Assembly: GCA_949126835.1 (NCBI GenBank)
Contig: OX421497.1
Coordinates: 48,956,474 to 49,020,473 of the forward strand
Direction: 5' to 3'
Length of the DNA stretch: 64,000 bases
From: Anisus vortex
Lineage: Eukaryota > Mollusca > Gastropoda > Planorbidae
Under the pieces are notes generated by a model. That model was not told the origin of the DNA, did no database searches, and saw nothing but the letters and a program-made list of their open reading frames with translations. The stretch's first letter is position 1; every line of letters starts with the position of its first letter. Below, piece by piece: positions 56,573-64,000 of this stretch. The position numbers and the translations under genes were made by a program.

Positions 56573-59500
56573 ATGGTGACCAGATTTGCGGTAGTTTCCC
56601 TTTGCTTAGGTTTGTTGCATACTATATATCTATTTCTGTTCGATCTGATCTTTAAATTTAACGTAACAAAAATTTGGTTTCTTGTAAACACTTACAAAAA
56701 AAGTAAAAAACAACAACGCAAGACCACAACTAAATTTACAAGCAACATATCTTAAATATCTTAGTAATAGTAATAATAATGCTTGTATAGCGCATATCCT
56801 GTTGATGGCAGTTCTATGCGCTGACGACAGTTACAGAATACAGACAACGAACAACAGACGAAAATGTATAGATGTACACGCGAATACTTCTACTGGAATA
56901 GGTGAGTCTTCAGCCGACTCCTGAAGGTGTCAAAGCGAGGGCTCTGGCGAAGCTTTTGTGGGAGTTGGTTCCAGGAGGACGGTTCCGAGTAGAAGAATGC
57001 ACGTTGACCAGCGAACACTAGCCTCACACGAAGGATCGCAGAGTAAGCTAGTCAGAAGTCGAGCGAAGTGGACAGGATTGGGTGTAGAGCTCATGACAGG
57101 ACCAAAAGTAATCCGGGGCAGTCATTCAGGCACTTTTAGCAGAGAGAAGCCAGCTTATATGAGATCCGGTTGCTGGTGGGTAGGCAGTGCAGAGATCGGA
57201 GCAGAGGAGTGATATTATATGACTTCTTCTTCTTGAGGACTTTTGAATATGTTGGAGGCCCTGAAGGGAGGAGGCCGAGATACCAGCCAAGAGCTAATTG
57301 CAACAATCCAAGCGGGAGAAGAGGAGAGGGATGACAAGCTTAACACAAGCTTCCTGGGAAAGATAGCAACGGATGGCGGCAATACGACGCGGGTGGAAGA
57401 AGCAGATTTTGGTGAGGAAGGAGATGTGAGGCTGCATGGACAGCGTGGAGTCCAGATAGACACCATGGCTCTTGACAGTTGGGGAGAAAGGCACAGTTGC
57501 GTCAGCCAGCTGAAGATCTTATATCTTAAATATCTTATATCTAATATCACTTATATCTTAAATATCTTATAACTCATGTCTCTTATATCTTAAATATCTT
57601 ATAACTCATGTCTCTTATATCTTAAATATCTTATAACTCATGTCTCTTATATCTTAAATATCTTATAACTCATGTCTCTTATATCTTAAATATCTTAATA
57701 TCTAATATCTCTTATGTTTTTATATCTTATCTTATAACCCGAATTTTACAAACTTTCGATAGAGAAGATCTGTTTTACTCTCTGTGTTAATTATAATTCA
57801 CTATATTAGTTATCAGTTGGTTATTTACGTTATTGATTGTGTTATACACTACAGTGCTGGGTTATAAAGAGTTCACCAACGGACAAGAATTAAACGATGT
57901 TATAGCAGCGATAACATCCATTGATAACAGAGTTACTGCCTTAATAAAGAATATTAACTCTACAGTGTCTGACTGTTGTAAGGTAATATTAACTCTACAG
58001 TGTTTGGATGTTGTAAGGTAAAAGTTGTTTACATTTGATTATAAACGCCATGCTTTTATTTGTTGCTTATCAAGCAATTTTTTTAAAAAATCTCACTAAA
58101 AGCTCTATGATTTAACACGTAACGAAACATTGAAATAATTGGACTGGCTTACTGAAGGGCCTGGGTTCGAATCCTTGTGAAGGCAAGAACTTTTGTTCCG
58201 GGTGTGTAGGGTGTCTACTCGACATTAGTGGGGGCAAAGTAACTGCAGTTGGGTATTGTGCTGGCCACACACTCCCTGAATATGCCATGAACGCGGAATT
58301 CTGGTGAATGCCGCCACTACTGTACCCATGGGCCTCAAAGCGGCGTAGTGTGTAACCGCCAGTACTTTCTCTAGAAAACACCGGCGGGCTAACGCGTGGG
58401 GGACATCCCCCGCAGCATGTCCAAGATCCATTGCACTGCCGAAAGGCCACGGGGTCTCGGTGGGGAGGAAGCAATGGATGCTGCAACCCAGTCTCACGAC
58501 CCACCCGGTGCCTGGATGCCTGTGCCTATAGTACAGGATTTGTGCTACCGGGTGACAATGCAGATATACGGGCGAGCCACCACGATAATGATCCTTTGGG
58601 GAACCGCAGCGAACGGTCGCTGGTCTGCGGAAACCTTCCCTTTTACATGGCACGCCTCGCCTTCGGCGTGCCGTGGGGTGGCTGTAGCCTGGACAGAGTT
58701 TTAAACTCAATTATAATGCGTTACGCCCCGGAGTAAGAGCTTCGGCTCGTCCGGGTTTTTGAGACTTATAGTATAGTATGGTGAATGCTGCTTTACCAGG
58801 CACTAAGGGATTTACTTTTAGCTTCACTATCAACATTTAAATAATACAAGTCTAAAATTTATACAACAATCATTTCCACAATCTGTCTATCAGATAAATT
58901 CAGCTATTATTCTCTCTCTCTCTATATATATATATATATCTTTCTGACAAAGTCAAACAAGAGGATAGTGTGGCTAACAAAATGCTAACGAGTAGACAAC
59001 ACTCCCCACTAGCTGGTAGACATTCCACCCAGTCGGAGATCTTTAAAACTATCGGAAACTCACTATAGGTGACCCTCAGAAGCCTTGAGACCTTCCTGAC
59101 AGTGTGAGACCTTCCTTACAGTGTGAGACCTTCCTAACAATGTGTGAGACCTTCCTGACAGTGTGAGACCTTCCTGACAGTGTGAGACCTTCCTGACAGT
59201 GTGAGACCTTCCTGACAATGTGAGACCTTCCTGACAGTGTGAGACCTTCCTGACAGTGTGAGACCTTCCTAACAATGTGTGAGACCATCCTGACAGTGTG
59301 AGACCTTCCTGACAGTGTGAGACCCTTCTGACAGTGTGAGACCTTCCTGACAATGTGAGATCTTCCTGACAATGTGAGACCTTCCTGACAGTGTGAGACC
59401 TTCCTGACAGTGTGAGACCTTCCTGACAGTGTGAGACCATACTGTTACCCTCCTGATATCGGAAACTCTTCTCACATTGGAAGAACCATCAAATCCCCGC

Positions 59501-60675
59501 CCTCCTTCCGGAAAAGTAAAAAACAGAAAACATTAACACCTAGATTACTTCTGAATGTAACAATGGACAAACTTTAGAACAATAAATGAACTGTCTCTAT
59601 AGAGTTGATTGTCTTAGCAGACACTTCGAGCCCAGGTGTACACACAATTTCATTGGTCACCGTATAGGTGAAAACGGAAATCTAACTTAGATTGGATAAA
59701 TCTTGGGTGTAAATCTGAACTTTAAACAAATAAAGAGAAGTTTTATTTAACACTTAAAAGATTAGAAATCATTTTATAAATGTTATTATTAACAAGAAAA
59801 CCATAAAAACACAGTTTTTATCACACTCCCTTTATTTGCAAACTAAGTTTACCATCATGTAATTAAATGATTGATTGACTACTGCAAATCTTGGTGTTGT
59901 ATTGGATCCTACGCTGTTTTTCGACCTGCATATTTCTCAAATGTGCAGAGGTCTATATCTACAGTTGCGTAGACTCGGCCAAATACGACCCTATTTGTCC
60001 AATGATTCTGCAAAGACACTGGCAGTCGCTCTGATACTTTCGCGTATCGACTATTGTAACGCCCTGCTAGCCGGCCTGCCGGAGGACAAAATCGCCAGGC
60101 TACAGCGAATACAGAACTGTACTGCGCGTTTGGTTATGTGCAGGTCTAAATGAGACTCGGGAACTGCCCTTATACGCTCGCTCCACTGGCTCCCCGTGAA
60201 AGCCAGAATTGAGTATAAAGTGGCGCTACTTTGCTATCAGTGCATTTTTAATAACAAGTTTCCGTCCTATCTCAAGGCACTAATCACACCTTATGTCCCG
60301 CAAAGAACACTTCGTTCTGCCAACTCATCGCTTCTGGAAGAGCCCCGTTTCTCTCTGACGACCGTTGGCCTTAGAGCCTTCTCAGTATCCGGTCCGAATG
60401 TGTGGAATCAACTTCCCATTCAACTGAGGCGAACAAGCTCTACTGTTACTTTCAAACAGAACTTAAAAACTCATTATTTCAATATTTACCTTAGATAACA
60501 TTTAACATGCTTTAGAAACTTACTGTCTTATTTATGGGTTGGGTCGGTTAATGCTACATTTATTTGTTTTGTCTTTTTAATCATCTATTTAGCTCTGTTA
60601 GGGCCTACCTGGCCTAGGGTAATATCCGTATTCTTAGTTGTATGTTAAACGCGCTCTGAGCTTACATTATGTTTG

Positions 60676-60709
<34 letters not shown>

Positions 60710-63700
60710 ATGAAACATATGTATTTAGCGTATTTACGTATCTCGTTTTACTAAAATTGAATAATAAAAAAAAACATGCGACACCCAGGTTGAAAGCAGA
60801 CAGTAATAACCACTAGACCACGAAAACCTTGTACAAGTTTACAACAAATAGTATATAAGTATGTTTGAAAAGTTTATTCACTACCATCTCTTACGGTAGA
60901 GGCAGCCATGTTTTACGTATAATATTATCTACGATTCGTAAATTGGTCGAAGGATTTCGTTACCATTCCAAAGGCTACAACGATGCTGAAAATGTAATAA
61001 AATGTATTGTTAGTCGGGACAAGTCTGCTGCCCAAGTTTCAGCTCGTTTGGACGACGGGAAGTGATCGAAACATCGATGCAAAGTTTTGCTAACAAGCAA
61101 GCAAGAAAGCAAGCAAGCAAGCAGACAGACAGAAAATACAAGTTAAAATAAAGGGAGTAACAAGAATAACCCATAAAAACGAAGTTTTTATTATACTCCC
61201 TTTCTTTCCAAACTAAGTTTAACATCTTGTAATTAAATAATTAATTGACTACTGGAAATAAAACATGTGCAGAAACATATCTGTGTCGCAAATCTCAAAA
61301 GTATCTCCTTACTCCGTATGAATTGTTCTAAAAATAATCTTAGTGCATCCTTTTTTTTTCTAGCTTTGCGCCGAAAAACTATAAAAAGTTACACAGGCAT
61401 TTTTTACGTGAAACCAAAATTTTTCTTATACTTTCCTTTTAAGAAATGAATATTGTCACAAGTAAAGTATAATTAAGTTGTTTTAACTGAAAATTTAATA
61501 GAATGTATTGTTAGTCTGGACATGTCTGCTGCCCAAATTTCAGCTCGATTGGACCACGGGAAGTGGTCAAAAAATTGATGCAAAGTTTTGCTATCAAGCA
61601 AGCAAGCAGACAGGCAGACAGAAAATACAAGTTAAAAGAAAGGGAGTAAAAATAAACTCAATTGTGTTAATTTAAATATTTGACATATTCTTAATATGTT
61701 CTTATGTTTATATCTATATATTAATTATGTCAATCTGTATGTGATTGTGTTGAAAGAAAACTACCAAATACCTGCGTCATGTTTTCAGTGTTCTAAAGCA
61801 GACTCATGTACAGTAGACGCAGTGAACAGAAATGTATGGAAGTTGGCATTTAGAGGAACAGGGGGAATTCAAAAGTCTGTTTTCAACGCTTATAAAGATG
61901 GTACGGGGATTCCCGATACAGTTGAAAATGGCTGCAAACAGGTAAAATGTGAAATTCGGTTCAAACTTGTAGTATTAGACAGCAACATTACACTACCATT
62001 CTACAATAAATATTATATTTTAAGCCTTCAATTCTTCTTCTTCTATCCCATAACACGAGTGAGAATCGTTGGGGCACCATATTTTGACAGTTTGATGATT
62101 TTACGCCATTCTTCTCGGTCCAACGCCGCCCTCTGGGAGTCTGCAAGAGACAAGCCGGACCACTCCTTAATGTCATAATCCCATCGTCTCTTATGCCTCT
62201 CTTTCTCCATCCCCGCAATAAGTCTTTATTAAATTCTAAATTTCAGAGTGGGGGGGGGGGGGGGGGAGTCCACAAGATTTTCAGGGTCCATTGAGCCCTC
62301 TTATTGTTTTAATCCGATCTTGCATATAAGCGAATAGAGTTACAATATTATAGAATATATTTATTATAATTTGTGTTTTGAGTTATTAGTCTACTAGATA
62401 GTTTGTTTTCCTTAACAAAATACCAAAATACCAAAATACAGACTTAATCCATACCAAAATACAGACAGACTTAATCCATACCAAAATACAGACAGACTTA
62501 ATCCATACCAAAATACAGACAGACTTAATCCATACCAAAATACAGACAGACTTAATCCATACCAAAATACAGACAGACTTAATCCATACCAAAATACAGA
62601 CAGACTTAATCCATACCAAAATACAGACAGACTTAATCCATACCAAAATACAGACAGACTTAATCCATACCAAATGACAAATATAGAAACATTAAGAGGC
62701 GGATGGAAAAAATAATTTTGTATCTCATCAATTGGCAGTATGTGTGTGTAAGAGACTTTTGGCTCAGTTCATCAATTGGCAGTATGTGTGTGTAAGAGAC
62801 TTTTGGCTCAGTTTAAAAATTGGCAGTATGTGTGTAAGAGACTTTTGGCTCAGTTTAACAATTGGCAGTATGTGTGTGTAAGAGACTTTTGGCTCAGTTT
62901 AACAATTGGCAGTGTGTGTGTAAGAGACTTTTGGCTCAGTTTAACAATTGGCAGTATGTGTGTATAAGTGACTTCTGGCTCAGTTCATCAATTGACAGTA
63001 TGTGTGTGTAAGAGACTTCTGGCTCAGTTCAACAATTGGCAGTATGTGTGTGTAAGAGACTTCTAACTCAGTTCAACAATTGGCAGTATGTGTGTGTAAG
63101 AGACTTCTGGCTCATATGAAATGATGAACTGTCTATATGAAATGATGAACTGTCTATATGAAATGATGAACTCTCTATATGAGATGATGAACTGACTATA
63201 TGAAATGACAAACTGTCTATATGAAATGATGAACTGTCTATATGAAATGATGAACTGTCTATATGAAACGATGAACTGTCTATATGAAATGATGAACTGT
63301 CTATATAAAATGATGAACTCTCTATATGAAATGATGAACTGTCTATATGAAATGATGAACTGTCTATATGAGATGATGAACTGACTATATGAAATGACAA
63401 ACTGTCTATATGAAATGATGAACTGTCTATATGAAATGATGAACTGTCTATATGAAATGATGAACTGTCTATATGAAATAATGAACAGTCTATATGAAAT
63501 TATGAACTGTCTCAATATTGGATTCACTATGGAATTCACTGAAACCTAAAATCTGGACATTTCTTTCATGACGAGAGTGACATAAATTCTAGACAGTGTG
63601 ACTAGTATATAACTAATAACTAGCTTTGCTATTTAGAGTTACAATTTTCAAAAACACGAACTACTGGTTCATTGTTGTACATAAATTGTTTGGAATATAT

Positions 63701-64000
63701 GAATGTTTTCAGGTCGATCAGGACCTGCCCTGCTCCAATCACTATAGAAACAACGCCATCTTGGACAACTGGACCGGAGTCTCGGAAGTGGCCCTGATCC
63801 TGTATAAAAATAACATCAAAGTAAAACAAATGATTTTTGATGGTTCAGGATCCAACTCCATGAACTGGTTGGACAAAGCAAGACTTAAAGATTCATCGTG
63901 GTCAGATATGAAAAGTACAGGGGCGAATTATTTCAGCATTCAAGGGGAGCAGGACAGAGGACTTCGTAGGACATTTTTCCTGAATCATGTTTACGCAGGT
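56573..64000 (+). CDS. Secreted globular-domain protein, paralogue of 26725-36161, cut by window edge
   Basis: Exons 56573-56609, 57855-57982, 61789-61941 and 63713 to beyond 64000 join in frame with GT/AG borders in the same phases as the minus-strand paralogue. Residues 1 to about 20 form a signal peptide (MVTRFAVVSLCL). Residues 20-55 are helical (LNDVIAAITSIDNRVTALIK) with an NST site and a DCCK end. Then come CSKADSC, WKLAFRGTGGIQKSVFNAYK, DNWTGVSEVALILYKN, GSGSNSMNWLDKARLKDSSW and RRTFFLNHVY. The first 55 residues and the exon-2 end are equal in length to the paralogue's. About 95 residues should remain outside the window if lengths are conserved. Start context is CACAATGG. Function is unknown; secretion and a folded, disulfide-bearing domain are well supported. 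Confidence 0.85.
56785..57520 (-). mobile_element. LINE relic in intron 1 of the plus-strand gene
   Basis: The reverse strand at 57494-57294 reads PFSPTVKSHGVYLDSTLSMQ, PHISFLTKICFFHPRRIAAI and CVKLVIPLLFSRLDCCN. This is the region after the FxDD box of a CR1/L2-like ORF2. The GC-richer plus-strand text at 56880-57220 looks like a decayed continuation or untranslated end. Confidence 0.7.
57525..57735. repeat. About 32-bp minisatellite in intron 1
   Basis: Roughly six copies of ATATCTTATAACTCATGTCT followed by CTTATATCTTAA. Confidence 0.85.
57948..58017 (+). repeat. Tandem duplication of exon 2 end and splice donor
   Basis: A 35-bp block AATATTAACTCTACAGTGT...GTTGTAAG occurs twice, ending at 57982 and at 58017, and each copy is followed by GTA(A). 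The first junction preserves the frame shared with the paralogue. Use of the second would add 35 bases and shift the frame. Confidence 0.8.
58138..58335 (+). mobile_element. tRNA-derived SINE, family S1, copy 3
   Basis: It contains GGGTTCGAATCC at 58152-58163, followed by a body related to the other two copies and ending near GCCATGAACGC. It lies in intron 2 of the plus-strand gene. Confidence 0.6.
58336..58765. other. GC-rich island in intron 2, origin unknown
   Basis: This stretch is markedly richer in G and C than its surroundings (ACCGGCGGGCTAACGCGTGG, GCCTCGCCTTCGGCGTGCCG, CGCCCCGGAGTAAGAGC). Open frames exist on both strands with no family I recognise. A retrotransposon 5' end is one possibility. 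The short palindromes around 58660 could form hairpins. Confidence 0.45.
58766..59079. other. Intronic spacer, no gene
   Basis: It contains a short CT/TA microsatellite at 58915-58940. Confidence 0.5.
59080..59445. repeat. 19-bp minisatellite in intron 2, about 19 copies
   Basis: The unit is GTGAGACCTTCCTGACAGT, with AACAATGT variants. Confidence 0.93.
59446..59870. other. Intronic spacer
   Basis: No gene is seen. The last 60 bases (TCACACTCCCTTTATTTGCA...) resemble 61190-61260 and mark a dispersed repeat edge. Confidence 0.45.
59871..60500 (+). mobile_element. LINE (CR1/L2-like) 3' fragment in intron 2
   Basis: The translation reads NLGVVLDPTLFFDLHISQMC, ALILSRIDYCNALLAGLPED, RLQRIQNCTARLV, then after a stop SLHWLPVKARIEYKVALLCY, YLKALITPYVPQRTLRSANS, LRAFSVSGPNVWNQLPIQLR and a short tail ending HYFNIYLR. 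A single in-frame stop near 60151 and the missing upstream part make it a 5'-truncated copy. It is better preserved than the other LINE relics here. Confidence 0.85.
60501..60990. other. Intronic spacer with TTA microsatellite
   Basis: (TTA)n at 60680-60710 may be the tail of the preceding LINE. No gene is seen. Confidence 0.5.
60998..61160. repeat. Dispersed repeat D1, copy 1
   Basis: ATTGTTAGTCGGGACAAGTC, GTTTCAGCTCGTTTGGACGA and AAGCAAGCAAGCAGACAGAC occur in this order. A second copy lies at 61505-61650. Repeats ending in CAGACAGACAGA are common mobile-element tails in invertebrates. Confidence 0.65.
61505..61650. repeat. Dispersed repeat D1, copy 2
   Basis: ATTGTTAGTCTGGACATGTC, ATTTCAGCTCGATTGGACCA and GCAAGCAGACAGGCAGACAG parallel copy 1 about 500 bases upstream, in the same orientation, so the segment between may have been duplicated or two insertions occurred. 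Confidence 0.65.
62030..62215. mobile_element. Dispersed retrotransposon-type fragment in intron 3
   Basis: TTCTTCTTCTTCTATCCCAT, GAGAATCGTTGGGGCACCAT and CTCGGTCCAACGCCGCCCTC resemble the class of fragment at 21400-21665. It overlaps the downstream side of exon 3 but is not part of the conserved protein. Confidence 0.4.
62248..62268. repeat. Poly-G tract
   Basis: An uninterrupted run of about 18-20 G follows AGTGG. Length is unreliable in assemblies. Confidence 0.8.
62430..62675. repeat. 27-bp minisatellite in intron 3, nine copies
   Basis: The unit is ACCAAAATACAGACAGACTT followed by AATCCAT. It is almost perfectly homogeneous. Confidence 0.95.
62735..63112. repeat. 44-bp minisatellite in intron 3, about nine copies
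   Basis: The unit contains AATTGGCAGTATGTGTGTGT and AAGAGACTTTTGGCTCAGTT, with TTCATC/TTTAAC variants. Confidence 0.92.
63113..63515. repeat. 21-bp minisatellite in intron 3, about 19 copies
   Basis: The unit is TATATGAAATGATGAACTGTC. A block of roughly 190 bp appears twice (TGAGATGATGAACTGACTAT at about 63180 and 63368), so the array grew partly by block duplication. It ends about 200 bases before exon 4. Confidence 0.94.

Noticed and set aside
56398..56755. Overlapping 97- and 112-codon frames around the first exon of the plus-strand gene
   Set aside because: They ignore the GT donor at 56610. The spliced model matches the paralogue and they do not.
58152..58163. A functional tRNA gene (GGTTCGAATCC)
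   Set aside because: The B-box-like motif recurs in SINE copies at 27960-28165 and 46205-46440, and no cloverleaf can be completed by eye.

Overview
This is eukaryotic, AT-rich, intron-bearing DNA, most probably from a mollusc and likely a gastropod (inference). The reasons are the mix of LINE, SINE and Ty3/gypsy families, the abundance of TAGGCCTA-type palindromes, GATA and GA microsatellites, and small secreted-protein genes with phase-1 introns inside the signal peptide. About a third of the window is tandem minisatellite (more than 25 unrelated arrays with 14-77 bp units). Much of the rest is transposon-derived.

Four host genes can be supported by splice logic. (1) 3947-8556 (+) and (2) 22805-25703 (+) are two-exon paralogues that encode tiny secreted peptides made almost only of His, Ser and Lys. 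(3) 36161-26725 (-) and (4) 56573 to beyond 64000 (+) are four-exon paralogues that encode a signal peptide, a short helical segment and a conserved Cys-containing globular domain of a family I cannot name. Genes 3 and 4 lie head to head, with about 20 kb of nested transposons between their first exons.

Layout: 1-3058 minisatellites; 3059-9230 His-rich gene 1, whose intron is a 77-bp satellite that copies its own splice donor; 9575-12075 a mariner relic and a hAT relic, each with both ends intact; 12226-14552 minisatellites; 14553-17397 a truncated Ty3/gypsy element; 17500-21660 LINE relics, a minisatellite and two MITEs; 22492-25854 His-rich gene 2, with arrays in its 5' leader and intron; 26725-36161 the minus-strand secreted-domain gene, with arrays, two MITE families and a SINE in its introns; 36534-48678 a transposon nest (hAT, then Ty3/gypsy with identical LTRs, then a 4.8-kb TIR element flanked by AT, then a SINE); 49205-52230 LINE relics; 52552-56280 a 36-bp satellite of roughly 100 units interrupted by a tRNA-derived SINE; 56573-64000 the plus-strand secreted-domain gene, cut off by the window edge.

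The very long open frames in the window (for example both strands of 53467-56292, both strands of 13586-14653, and 31218-32390) are by-products of satellites whose unit length is a multiple of three. They are not reported as genes. The least familiar biology here is the pair of polyhistidine peptide genes, the secreted-domain paralogue pair, and the way satellites have grown out of, or right up against, their splice sites.
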